From: Xanthoparmelia taractica
Taxonomy: Eukaryota > Ascomycota > Lecanoromycetes > Lecanorales > Parmeliaceae
NCBI GenBank assembly: GCA_033085395.1
Contig: JANQBS010000084.1
Coordinates: 96,642-160,641 of the forward strand
DNA length: 64,000 nt
Reading direction: 5' to 3'
In this document: piece by piece, positions 34,564 through 44,960 of the stretch
How positions within the stretch are numbered: the stretch's first letter is position 1
Layout: each line of letters opens with the position of its first letter
Translations under genes and position numbers: made by a program
The notes under the pieces: model-generated
Told to the model about the DNA's origin: nothing
Databases searched by the model: none
What the model saw: only the letters and a program-made list of their open reading frames with translations

Positions 34564-36232
34564 GCACTCAACCCTCACATATACACGAGCGGTCGAGGGT
34601 TAAATCACAACAAATTACAGCGTGAGTCACGCTACATCAAGTTCGATTTCACTGCGCTTTGCAGGAAGGTTGTTGAGCTATGCCCGGTAGCACGGAGAGT
34701 CGTTCAATATGAGAAGAAAGGGGGAGGGTTCAAGCGGTCATTTATCATTTTCATGGATGATGGAACACGGGTTGTGGCCAGGTTGCGGACCCGTATCGTA
34801 GGCCCCCAACGTCTGATAACCAATTCTGAAGTGGCGACGATGAACTACTGTTAGTCCACATTTCTACGCAGGCTATGGATCCGTTGTAGTTGATGACCGT
34901 TGTTTGAGCTAGTAAAATCGCATACCACGCTTCCTGTGCCTAGAATACTCGACTGGAGCAACGATAGGTCAAATCCTATCGGCGCAGAGTATATTATTAT
35001 GGAACATCTCGAGGGCGTCCGGCTGCATGAGAGATGGTCTACAATGACGCCACACCAACACATGCTATGCGTCAAAGCGCTATCGATGATGCTTAAAGAG
35101 ATGGCGGCGATCTCTTTCCAGGTTATGGAAGTTTGTACTTTTCAGACGCTCCCATCGATCCACATTTGAAGTTGGACTTCGCCGATGGTTTCGGTCTGGG
35201 ACCTCATTGTGGAATAACGTATTGGAATTGCGGTACCGATGAAGCTAAAATAGACGGCCATGAAGGTCACAATCAAGGACCGTGTGAGTCATTTCTATTC
35301 TCGTTTCAGCCATATTCTCCCTCGGCCATTGAGGCTTATAGTCATAAAATGTAGGGTCAGATTTACCCAACTATTGCTCCGGCCTCATTGACGCCGTATT
35401 CGCTCAGATTCCAAAGGCAGGAGTCAAGACAGAGTGGCGGCTACCCCATCAAGGGTCCATCGAAGAACACATCTGTCTGCTGAGTATTAGTTGAGAAGTC
35501 ATCGAGAGGCTGATAGAGAGTCCGCTCATTCAAAACGTAGCGTCCCCAACCTTACTTTACGCGGACCTACATAAGAGGAATATTCACGTGTCAGACGATG
35601 AACCTACCCTCATTATAGATTTGATTGACTGGCAATCTGCAAGCGGTGAACCAGCTTTCATGTATGCGAATGAGACGCCTGAATTTGCCGGACATCCCGA
35701 TCATGTTCTACTAGGCAATGATGGCCGAGGGATGCCAGTAGTGGGGAGAGAAAAAGGTTAAGCCAGGAAATACAAGGACGCCTTAATCTGCAGTCAGACC
35801 TTTGATGTGTGCATAAAGGGTTTCAGTCTCAAGCTCCGTGCTGCGAGGGCACTCGACGACAGGCTATTGAAAGCTTTCCGTTACTGTCACACGTCTTGGA
35901 GAGATAGCGTAGCCGCAGTCCGGCGGGGGTTGATTGAAGTCTTCAAGAACCGGGAAGAGCTGGAGTTGGCGGGTTAATGTCCCTACCAACCGACTGACGA
36001 CGAGTTGGCTGAGCACAAGAAGCAGTATGAGGATTTTGAGACTGTGCAAAGATTACAACTTTGGCTTATACGCGCCTTAGACACGGATTCTGAAGGGTGG
36101 GTATATGCTGATGCGTGGGAATGATCGAAGGCGGTGCATAGGGAGGCCTGTGACCAATGGATGCAGGCAGTAAGGGATCCAGCAGGTGAGATGGAGATGA
36201 CGGAAGAAAAGGCCAGAGGAATGTGGCCTTGA
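34564..36232 (+). pseudogene. APH/AIM9-like phosphotransferase-fold kinase, pseudogene with four in-frame stops
   Basis: The conserved order of the fungal aminoglycoside-phosphotransferase (AIM9-type) family is visible: NPHIYTSGRGLNHNKLQRE, RVVQYEKKGGGFKRSF, GTRVVARL, GAEYIIMEHLEGVRLHE, GPHCGITYWNCG, LLYADLHKRNIHV (catalytic Asp), IIDLIDWQSASGEPAF (metal-binding Asp), then ERLIE and a C-terminal tail with YEDFETVQRLQLWLIRAL. Introns 34850-34912 and about 35284-35354 restore the frame. Breaks: a one-base shift near 35114, and in-frame stops TGA 35492-35494, TAA 35759-35761, TAA 35975-35977 and TGA 36122-36124, before the natural-looking end at 36230-36232. The reading frame stays conserved across about 290 codons despite the stops, so loss of function is fairly recent. 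The substrate of this family in fungi is unknown. The 5' end is not resolved. Confidence 0.8.
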
Positions 36233-37151
36233 TGATAGGCTGGGCCAGCAGTAGGAGCAATAGAACCCATTTCCAGGGTGGTTGCGTACCAGCACACCCA
36301 CTGCGCTCTGCGGCAATGCACCTTGTCGTTCATAACATCGCCGCGGTTTGAGACTTGCTGATCATAGTCGTGGCAAGCGCAGAGTGTGACCCTTTTGGTT
36401 GGTAAATTGATTTGTACAGAGGGACCCGGAAAAGCATATCTGTATCTCAAATGCCACTTCTATACTTGTTGCTTGTATGTTCTGGTAAGAAGCGTTATTA
36501 AGTACAATGGAGTTAGAGCGACAGTGCTGCTGTCTATAACATATCAAACCCTTCATCATAGAATGTCATACAAGGAAACCGCGGACAGTCCAATGAATCG
36601 CGCAAGATGCAGGTTCTTGACAATTGGGAATCTGGCAATTGGAAGGGAGAAACGAGGGTAGAAAGCAAGTTTTGCAAGATACAGAATGGTGAAGAGGAGA
36701 GGGGGCATGAAATAGCTGTCTGGAATGCCTGCTATCATGTTCGCTTACGAGACGGGTCCTTTACGGACCCGTCCTTTCAAGTACTGAAATTCTGGTAGGT
36801 GCGAATAAAGGTAGGATCGCTTGTATCAAACAAGGATTGGTAGAATCGCCCTACGATCAGATAATCTTTGGGTGTAGCTTTGGACTCGACAGTCAGGCTT
36901 TGGTGGATTTGCAATTGATAGTAGCATTGAATACGGAGTACGTATATGTTTGATCGGACTTATCTGAGGCGAGGCAACGCCAAGATTTCCGGACATTTTT
37001 GCACGCGCTAAAGATGCTTCTTCCATTCCGACGGCAAGGTTCATGTTATCATATACTAGACTTGACCGGACACGAAGTCGTAATCTTATGAAGTATTAGA
37101 TATATTCTATTATTGAAGTAGGGCGTGGAAACTTACAAGTAGATATAATAT
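36233..37151. other. Intergenic region without a supportable gene
   Basis: Short open frames only, none with recognisable features. The part just before 37152 is AT-rich. Confidence 0.5.
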
Positions 37152-37979
37152 CTATCCATCCGAACTTCTTCCTGCTTTGTACATTACGTCCAAACTACAC
37201 GAAGTCTTTCGCTGCACGCAAGAGACGCATTGACTTCGGTTCCACCATCTATCCCGTTTGACAACAATACAATCCAATTTTAAAGTCCGACACTGCTCGC
37301 ACATGGAACTTTCATCCAAACGATTACTAATCGCCATCTGGCCACCAATTGGATGCTCTTGACGACCATAAGATGCAAGTATTTTGTTTAAGGGAGGTAG
37401 TTTGCCGTTTCGTAATGGTTGACTCTTGATAACTTCAGCGAGGATTGCCTTCCGCTGAGCTAAATCTTCGCGCCTCGTGCGAGCCTCGGATGAAGACGAC
37501 TGTTTGCGAGCGCAAGAGCACTCCGGTCCAGCACATGCAATCCAGCCTTCGCGGACACCGATCTCGTACAGCTCCTTTGAAGTCTCAAAGATGGCCCGAA
37601 TGCCTTCGGCCGGCTCCGCGAAACTGGAAAAGTCCGTGATGTTTGCTTTAATAAAGCTGGATGTATACAAGAAAGAAAACATAACTTCTGAAACATGGCT
37701 TCTCCGACTCGATGGCGCGGGCAAAGGAGTAGATAAGCTGAAACCCGCCGACGACTCGTGAGATCGCACCGATGGCAGGGTCTCCGTTACGAAGCCAGAA
37801 CAGTTTGGCGGAGGATCAGATGAATGTATGCCATCGTGCTCTTTCGTACGTCGCTGAACGCTTGATTTCGACACACGAGAATGCTGCACTCTTTCAAGAT
37901 CGAGATTCATAATGACAGATAATGGGAGTGATTGGTCGGGAATATATAGATAACTCGTAACCGCTAGTATTCTGGGCAA
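37152..37979 (-). CDS. Unknown protein with C-terminal Zn2Cys6-like cysteine motif (275 aa)
   Basis: One open frame of 275 residues; a second in-frame ATG at 37910 (MNLDLERV) would give 252. The protein is Ser/Arg-rich and lacks a signal peptide or membrane segment. Near the C-terminus six cysteines follow C-x2-C-x6-C-x13-C-x2-C-x6-C (CEQC, KLDC, SQCVSC, KTSC). This is the Zn2Cys6 spacing with an unusually long middle loop and at the wrong end of the protein for a classical regulator. A Cys-containing segment (ACAGPECSCARK) lies in the middle. I do not recognise the family. A DNA-binding or zinc-binding role is inference. It sits at the edge between the accessory stretch and the housekeeping block, about 370 bp from the divergent NOC3 start. 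Confidence 0.55.
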   Translation of the reverse strand: MPRILAVTSYLYIPDQSLPLSVIMNLDLERVQHSRVSKSSVQRRTKEHDGIHSSDPPPNCSGFVTETLPSVRSHESSAGFSLSTPLPAPSSRRSHVSEVMFSFLYTSSFIKANITDFSSFAEPAEGIRAIFETSKELYEIGVREGWIACAGPECSCARKQSSSSEARTRREDLAQRKAILAEVIKSQPLRNGKLPPLNKILASYGRQEHPIGGQMAISNRLDESSMCEQCRTLKLDCIVVKRDRWWNRSQCVSCVQRKTSCSLDVMYKAGRSSDG

Positions 37980-38348
37980 AAGGCAAGTAGGAAGGAGGTC
38001 TCGAATGTGACAAGATTAGGAATAAATAGGCCAAATTCGCGGGCTAAATTTTCAGGGTTTTAAAGAAGATTCGGGCTAGGCTAGATTACAGCACCGGAAG
38101 TCTTGGCATAAAGTAAGGCTCGGGAGCTTCTATTGCTCCTACCCTTGATTGGTCTAGCTTCTTGGCATAACCCAAGTCCACTTCATATTATACCACACCC
38201 TAAGCTCTCGTCCACGGCACAATGTCTAGACACCCTCAGGTGTGCTTTGACGAGCGTTTTATATACAAAATCTCAAGTTCAAGTGGCCCTAGATGAACAC
38301 ACTACCTGAGCTTGTTATCATATATTCTTACCACAATACAATACCACA
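37980..38348. promoter_or_regulatory. Bidirectional promoter region
   Basis: A 369-bp gap between divergent starts of the Zn2Cys6-like protein and NOC3. The 60 bases before 38349 are AC-rich (ccacaatacaataccacaatg), a common fungal leader. No specific operator recognised. Confidence 0.45.
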
Positions 38349-40379
38349 ATGACGGTCGAACCAGCTATGAAGCGGACGAAACTGTCAACTCCGGAATATT
38401 CAGATCAAGACTCATCGGTCTCTAGTTTGGTCGACCACTCTACTGCGCAGGACGACTTTTCCATTAGGGCAGCGGGGTGGGACTTGGAGCAGGACTATGA
38501 GCAGCGACCTCGAAAGCAGAAAAGCAAGGACAAAGAGAACACGAGGCTTCCAATCAAGACCGCTGAGGGAAGACTTGAACAATTGCACGTTCCCGAGGTC
38601 ACCCATACGGACGATAGTAGCTGGCTCAGCTCCGAGGAGGAGGGCATACAAGATTCAGGGCCTATCCAAGAGGAGACCAAGGTCCCTATCCGCCAACAAA
38701 TACTAGAAGCGAAAGAAGAGCTGGCTCGGTTAGCTACCCTTGTCAATGAAGACCCTGAGGAGCATGCTGGCGCATTCCGCGCGTTGGGTCAAATCACAGC
38801 GTCGTCAAACCCTACAATCAAGAAATTAGGCCTAGCTACTCAGCTGGCTGTTTACAAGGATGTCATCCCAGGATATCGAATACGCCCTATTGCTGAAATG
38901 GACCAAACTGAAAAGGTCTCCAAGGACGTCAGGCGTCTTCGAGCATTCGAGCAGTCGCTTGTCAGCTCTTACCAGGCGTACATCGGGGACCTGGCAACCT
39001 GCGCAAAGGCTCGGAAGGGAGGAGCATTCGAAGCATCTTCGCGGGTGGAACAAGTCGCGATAGCTTGTGCCTGCACTTTGCTCGTTGCTGTACCCCATTT
39101 CAACTTTCGGGGAGAGCTGCTGAAGATCCTGGTTGGCAAACTGAGCACTAACAAGATCGATGCAGACTTCATCAAGTGTCGCGAAACATTAGAAATCTTA
39201 TTTCACAATGATGAAGACGGCACGTCTTCTCTGGATGCTGTTGGGCTGATCACGAGGATGATGAAAGCGCGTAATTATCAAATCGATGAAAGCATTCTGA
39301 ATACTTTTCTTCATCTTCGGCTTCTCAGCGAGTTCTCGTTCAAGGCCTCGCAGAACCGAGTTGATAAAGCATCCACAGACAATGATGTTGGGGCCAGGAA
39401 GCCCAAATTAAAGAAAGAGTTCCGCACCAAGAAGCAGCGCAAGATTATGAAAGAGAGAAAGGTAGTCGAAAAGGAGTTTAAAGAGGCAGATGCCATCGTC
39501 AGCCATGAGCAGAGAGATCGCATGCAAGCCGAGACGCTCAAACTCGTTTTTGTAACATATCTCCGGATTTTGAAGGCCAGGATTCCTCACTTGATGGGTG
39601 CCGTGCTCGAAGGTCTTGCCAAGTACGCCCATATTATTAACCAGGATTTTTTCGGCGATCTTCTCGAAATTCTCAAAGAATTCATATCAGATTCGAAACT
39701 TTTGCTAGTGACTGATGAAGAGGAGCGAAAGGAAGAAGACGAATCATCAAGGAGTATTCGAGACCCAATAAGAGAATCCCTCCTCTACATCACCACCGCC
39801 TTCGCTCTTCTAGAGGGCCAAGATGTTGCACGCTCCGCTCCATCCCTCAACCTTGATCTTACAAATTTTATTGCCCATCTTTACAAATCCTTACACATTA
39901 TCTGCGTTAATCCAGACATTGAGCTCTCCCACAAGTCACTGCGTCTACCAGATCCACTTGCTCCATCGTCGGCTTCTCCCACAACAGTCGCACCAAGAGT
40001 AAATCTGCAGACCACGACCGTGCTTCTGTTACGTGCTCTGACCTCGATTCTTATCCCTCGCTCCGTTCCTCCAGTCCGTCTGGCTGCTTTCACGAAGCAG
40101 CTCTTCACGGCTTCCCTTCAGCTCCCCGAAAAGTCTACTTTGGCAATGATCAGTCTGCTGAACAACGTGACGAAGATTCATGGGCGCAAGATTGCAGCGC
40201 TGTGGAATACGGAGGAGAGGAAAGGAGACGGTGTTTTTGATGCTATGGGAGGTGATTTGGAGGGTAGCAATCCGTTTGCCAGTACGATCTGGGATGGTGA
40301 GCTGCTGAAGTTGCATTATGCTCCTGCGGTTCGGGAAGGCATAAAGGGTATCGAAAGGATCATCAAAGATGTAAAGTAA
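38349..40379 (+). CDS. noc3: Nucleolar complex protein 3, NOC3 (676 aa)
   Basis: A single exon of 676 residues, close to fungal NOC3 length. The N-terminus is acidic and Lys-rich. The NOC3 N-terminal domain follows (residues about 115-240: QILEAKEELARLATLVNEDP, then ATQLAVYKDVIPGYRIRP, LRAFEQSLVSSYQAYI). A Lys-rich nuclear-type stretch is at about 350-375, and a CBF/Noc-type helical C-terminal domain follows. NOC3 forms a heterodimer with NOC2 that accompanies pre-60S particles from nucleolus to nucleoplasm, and it also binds replication origins in yeast. Together with NIP7, PHF5A and RRP45, it makes this window rich in RNA and ribosome-assembly genes. The frame is intact. Confidence 0.93.
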   Translation: MTVEPAMKRTKLSTPEYSDQDSSVSSLVDHSTAQDDFSIRAAGWDLEQDYEQRPRKQKSKDKENTRLPIKTAEGRLEQLHVPEVTHTDDSSWLSSEEEGIQDSGPIQEETKVPIRQQILEAKEELARLATLVNEDPEEHAGAFRALGQITASSNPTIKKLGLATQLAVYKDVIPGYRIRPIAEMDQTEKVSKDVRRLRAFEQSLVSSYQAYIGDLATCAKARKGGAFEASSRVEQVAIACACTLLVAVPHFNFRGELLKILVGKLSTNKIDADFIKCRETLEILFHNDEDGTSSLDAVGLITRMMKARNYQIDESILNTFLHLRLLSEFSFKASQNRVDKASTDNDVGARKPKLKKEFRTKKQRKIMKERKVVEKEFKEADAIVSHEQRDRMQAETLKLVFVTYLRILKARIPHLMGAVLEGLAKYAHIINQDFFGDLLEILKEFISDSKLLLVTDEEERKEEDESSRSIRDPIRESLLYITTAFALLEGQDVARSAPSLNLDLTNFIAHLYKSLHIICVNPDIELSHKSLRLPDPLAPSSASPTTVAPRVNLQTTTVLLLRALTSILIPRSVPPVRLAAFTKQLFTASLQLPEKSTLAMISLLNNVTKIHGRKIAALWNTEERKGDGVFDAMGGDLEGSNPFASTIWDGELLKLHYAPAVREGIKGIERIIKDVK

Positions 40380-41176
40380 GGCTGCTGGCCGAAGAAAGTA
40401 GCAAGACAGCCTCGAGATAATTCAGCTGCTGTTGGCCCGACGTTCGCTCGATATTCGCTCCATTCTTTCGTTGCCTTCTGCCGCACGCATCTCTGCCGGC
40501 TCGTCGCTTCTGCGCAATGTCCGTCAAGTGCTTCCTTGTTACTCTCTTTTAAGTATAAATTCTCTACTATCTCGCGCCACGCGAGCCTTTCTTCTTTTGA
40601 GGATGTCGCGAGTCTCTAGTGTTTGCTTCAGTCCTTTTTCTTTTTTGGCCACGTTTCAATGGTGATAGTATGGCTTGATGCGTCTTTTACGTGTACATCC
40701 AAGAATCAGTCGTGCATCTCATTTGTTCTAATTGAATCCAACCTCCACGTTATGGCATAACCCCGATCCACTTGCTCAATTCTCCGGGAAGCAAAACGCA
40801 AGTCTCTGCTCTTCTCTTCCATGCTTTTATTTTTCCACCTCACTTACAGCCAATCCACGCCGTCACCAACAGCCTATGTCGGCCTCGTGCCTGACTAGCT
40901 CAACTACGATGCTGATTCATAGGGCGTCCAGGGCAGAGATTCTACTAGGAAGTTTGGGGTTCAATCTGCTGGTGAATGATATGCTGGTTGCTGGTGGATG
41001 TGTGGCTATGGGGTTGGAGGAGAGGGAGTGGTGTAGGGAATTAGTAGGGAGGGGGAAATGGGGTAGCCCTGGGGTTGGGATTGGATCTTGACCAGAAAGC
41101 GAAGGCGTAGGCGGAGGAGTGCGAAATTTCAAACAGTACTTGCATGTGTTTTCACGACTAAGGGTTTTTTGTCGTT
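40380..41176. other. Intergenic region between convergent genes
   Basis: 3' flanks of NOC3 and the aminopeptidase gene. Pyrimidine-rich but without a recognisable gene or clear terminator. Confidence 0.5.
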
Positions 41177-42676
41177 CTAGCTATTAATAATCTTCTTCAT
41201 CTCGTCAATGTCCTTTGGCGCTGTCGTTAGATTCTCGTAACCACCCTTCGTTACCAATATGTCGTCTGCACAAAACAGCCATCAGCAACTGAACGCCCAG
41301 ATAATTTGGGCCAGACTCACCTTCAATTCTTACGCCCCCAACATCCCAGTACCTCTCCAGTACCTTCTCATCAATGAATCCTTTATGCTTTTCGTCTTTA
41401 AGATATGGCTCGATGATAAACCGACAGAAGTACACCCCTGGCTCTACTGTAATGACACTTCCTTGGGGCAGCGTGCCCCTCACCCTCAAGTACTGAAACA
41501 TCCTATCTTTATCCTCGTAGTCCGGATGACCGCCCGTATCGTGGGTGTCCATGCCTAAATAATGACCAAGGCCATGCGGGAAGAAAGCGACGCTCGTCCT
41601 GGCGTCAAAGATGCTTTTCTTATCCCCCTTCAAAAGCCCCAGATTCAATAGTCCCTCGATCGCCACCTCGTGCGCCTTGATATGCACATCCTCCCACTTC
41701 ACCCCTGCCTTCACCATTTTCAAACACTCCTCCTGCATCTTTTGCACGATCCTATAAATTGCCTCACTCTCTTCGTTGAATGTTCCATTCAACGGCATTG
41801 TCCGTGTGACATCAGCGCAATAACAATCATACTCCGCAGCCGCGTCGACCAACAAGTTCCACCGTCCCTGCAAGTTTTGATTATTTGCGACGTAATGCAA
41901 TGTAGCGGCGTTATGTCCTGACCCGAATATGCCGTGATAAGCTTCTTCGGTGCATCCTAGGGCTATCCGTCGCTCTGTGAAGACGGCTTCCAGCTCTTGT
42001 TCGTTTTGTTTGTGTTTTAGGTTCTTGAGCACGGCGACGTGGGCCGCGGTGGTGACCTCGTTGGCTTTCTGTAACATTGCAACTTCGTATTCGTCTTTCG
42101 TGACTCGGCATTCGTTAATGGCATTGGGTAAGGCGTCGAGATTGTAGGGGACAAAGTATGACTGCTCATACTGGTCATCTGGGAGGTGGGCCTTGGTCGC
42201 GTAGGTTAGGCGTGCGGATGATCCGGGTTTCCGAGTAGGTGCGAGGTGGTCGTAGAGTTCGGACGAAGCGCAAACATGGTCGACATCGTACTTTTGTAGA
42301 GCTTGATCTGGGGAAAGGGGCAGGCCAGACCAGACGACCGAGGAGGGATCGAGTGGGGGAATGAAGAGGGTGAGAGTGGCAGTAGGGATGTCGTAAACAA
42401 GATGGCAATCGGGCAGGTTGCAGCCAGAGAGGTAGAAAAAGTGACGGCGCTGTCTGATTGGTACAAGTCAGCCCGTACTCAAGCTCTTGCCATGGAACGT
42501 GCAGACCTGAAAGGTTGGGGCTCGTCGTTGTCTTCTATCATGCGCGTCTTTTGCCCTTGCAGATATATCCTCGCCGGGCTGTCATCTTTGACCGTGCCTT
42601 TGAGGTATGCCGTAACCTTTGCGCAGTGGGCTTTTGCAGGGTACTTGCCCTTCAGTACTGAGTCGTGCTCTGTCAT
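41177..42676 (-). CDS. pepP: Xaa-Pro aminopeptidase, M24B family (463 aa)
   Basis: Three exons: 42676-42507, 42453-41321, 41265-41177, in phase, 463 residues. The N-terminal AMP_N domain is present (FFYLSGCNLPDCHLVYD, LPLSPDQALQ). The metal centre of M24 peptidases is recognisable: Asp in VDAAAEYDCYCADVTRTMP, His in FFPHGLGHYLGMDTHD, Glu in GSVITVEPGVYF and Glu in DVGGVRIEDD. It releases N-terminal residues next to proline, using two manganese ions, in the cytosol. Length agrees with fungal PepP-type enzymes (about 460-470). The last splice junction runs through the metal-ligand segment (GVRIE/DDILVTKGG), which confirms the model. It is transcribed in the same direction as the downstream KRE9-like gene, whose stop is 345 bp upstream of this start. 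Confidence 0.93.
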
Positions 42677-43020
42677 GGTGGTGGAGTAAAAGGAAGATCT
42701 GAGCAGACTGCAAGATTTCAGCCTCTTTGGCGGTAACCAATGAGATGTCCAAATGCTGATAAAGTGGTGGTGTCTTCTGCCCTTATGGGGTCCAAGTTTG
42801 GTCAATAAGAATGCCATCTTTTTGTAGAGCCATTGTAGATAATATCATTTATTATATGTATGGTCCACGTCCAGCAGAGGTCCATCAGCGCCTGCAAATG
42901 TACATATCAACGCCAAAGCATGCCATTATTGCACCTGTCCCGTATATTATGCATCTATGATACACATTCGCTGGCTCAAACGCAGCACATGAAACAACTC
43001 GCAGCAAACCGCAACGTCTT
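42677..43020. promoter_or_regulatory. Intergenic spacer and promoter of the aminopeptidase gene
   Basis: 344 bp between two leftward genes. No gene seen. Confidence 0.45.
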
Positions 43021-43996
43021 TCAATCCCTCCAACGAGCCAAAAATTTCTGCATGTCATTCATCGGTTCAGGTGCCGCAGCAGCCTAACTCGTTCATCAGC
43101 TGAAGTTCTTTGCAGAAACCTGACCCGTGATTGAAGTAGTTGCTTACCGTATTTGCGTGGCTTGAGGTACTATACGTTGCGCTGACTGTCTGGGTAGTAA
43201 TCGCCTCTGGCGTCGGTAGCCATGTCTTAGCGATACTCACGGAACTCGATGGGTACTTAGGAGTAGCGCTTTTCGCTGTGATCTTCGTGCCAGGCTTGCC
43301 TTGCATAGGAGCATATCTGATGGGTCCCGTCTGTTGAGTATAAGGTACTGTAGCCCCGGCAGCTACCGAACCTCCAGCACCTGCAGCATTGCCACCTGCA
43401 GCATTGTAATTGTTCTCCGTTGCCGGCCCCTTGGTTCCCGAAAGCCCTGAGAGGCCAGTCGTGACTGCGGCAGGAAAGGTCCCAGTCATCCCGCTCAGAG
43501 AAAATCGATTCGAGTAATTAGTGACTGTGCCACCGGTGCCGGCAGCGATCATCTTTATGAAGCTGAAAGATGACGTTAGCGTAGCCTTAGACGGTAAAGA
43601 GATCGTCTTACTATGCATTCTTTACACTTGCTCCAATGCTGGCGGTTACTGTCCCCGTGGTTGAACTTCCAGAACTGAAAACCCCATTGGTCACGAGTGG
43701 AATCAATTGGATCTAATGTCCAATCCGGGATTAGCATAATTGCTACTAGACTCTTGTATCTTTGGCCAGGAGCGTCCAATACGCACAAAGCTGCCCGCCT
43801 CATTGCCTCCTGCACAAAGGAACAATTGGTATGATTGAAGTTCGCTGATGGGTGGTGCAGTCCCTGACTCTTTCCATGCAATCTGCAGCAGTTGACCTGC
43901 CGCTGCCGAAGTACCCGCGGAAGGAGAGGTAAACTGAACATCGGCAAATGCATAAGGGGCCACCGAGGCTAAGAGAACGAGGAGTCGGAAGAGCAT
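43021..43996 (-). CDS. KRE9/KNH1-like cell-wall glucan assembly protein (262 aa)
   Basis: Four exons: 43996-43787, 43712-43612, 43562-43148, 43083-43021, phases consistent, 262 residues. A signal peptide (MLFRLLVLLASVAPYAFA) precedes the KRE9/KNH1 N-terminal immunoglobulin-like domain (VQFTSPSAGTSAAAGQ, WKESGTAPPISELQSYQLFL, YFIKMIAAGTGGTVTNYS). A Gly/Ala/Ser/Thr-rich middle is followed by the family C-terminus QTGPIRYAPMQGKPGTKIT and the terminal segment QKFLARWRD. In yeast the family is needed for beta-1,6-glucan synthesis or anchoring of the wall. The protein should be secreted and O-glycosylated. No GPI-type C-terminus is present. Without the last small exon the product would end in an unrelated Cys-containing tail, so that splice matters. 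Confidence 0.9.
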
Positions 43997-44960
43997 CGTT
44001 GCTGGAAGATCTGCGAAAACGAGTGTGTCTCACGCAAATGAGTACCGGCGTGTGTAGTGGATTGCGCACGCAAGCAGGTGTTGGGATTGTGAGGATCACT
44101 GTGAGTGGTGTTGAAGTTGGTTTGGTGGGAAAAAGGTATCCTTGATATGCCAATTTTTGGACTGAACGCTATCCCAAAATCGGCAGCCAATCATCGTCCA
44201 GTATCTTGTAAGGTCTCGCTATAGGTCCTACGTTCGTTCCTTAACACTGTCTACAAATCTCCATACGATGGCCCGACATATTTTGATGCTTCATACTTCT
44301 TGATGCGGACATCTGCGTCTAGCAAGATTAAATTCAAGTAGGTGATGCATGATCAGCCAGTGACCCCCAAGCGGCTTGCGCCAGGCCGTTATAACTTCAC
44401 TTAAAGTAAACAAACATCTAACCTACACGTATTGGTGGAAATTCCCTCGCTTAAAATTGGGCTAGATACCCAGAATATATGCAGCACTCTTCAAAAAATC
44501 GATCCTTGACCATTGTAACTCAAGAGGACCTGGAGAAATTGGGGATCAGAGAAGCGAAGGGTTCGAGACAGTCAGACCAGAGACAAACCTGAGGCCATAA
44601 CTAACAGGTTTCCCTGAATGAGGTACCTTGAATAGACGCCAGACGACCTGTAAATTGCATTGCTGTCATGTCTGTATCACCATGGTGTCGCAGTGGAGCA
44701 CTCGGGCATCCACGTAGAGCTTGACAATGCCTTAGAAAATTCGACAAGCTGCCGATCATATCCTGAGAGCGCAGCTAGCTGGTCCAAGAGCTCTCTGTTC
44801 TCAACGATCGGTTGTATTCAACCTTGGGCTAGGCTTTTGTTATGTGTTCTCGACTCTTGGAAGTTTCGGAGAGCCATGACTGTTCACCCGATCGAGGAGT
44901 AACTAGAGAGGCATACAACGACCGCATTTTAGTTCTGGTCCAGTGATTGATGTTCTTTCA
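43997..44960. other. Intergenic region
   Basis: Promoter of the KRE9-like gene plus the 3' flank of the cyclin gene. A short plus-strand open frame (44660-44902) has no recognisable features. Confidence 0.5.
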
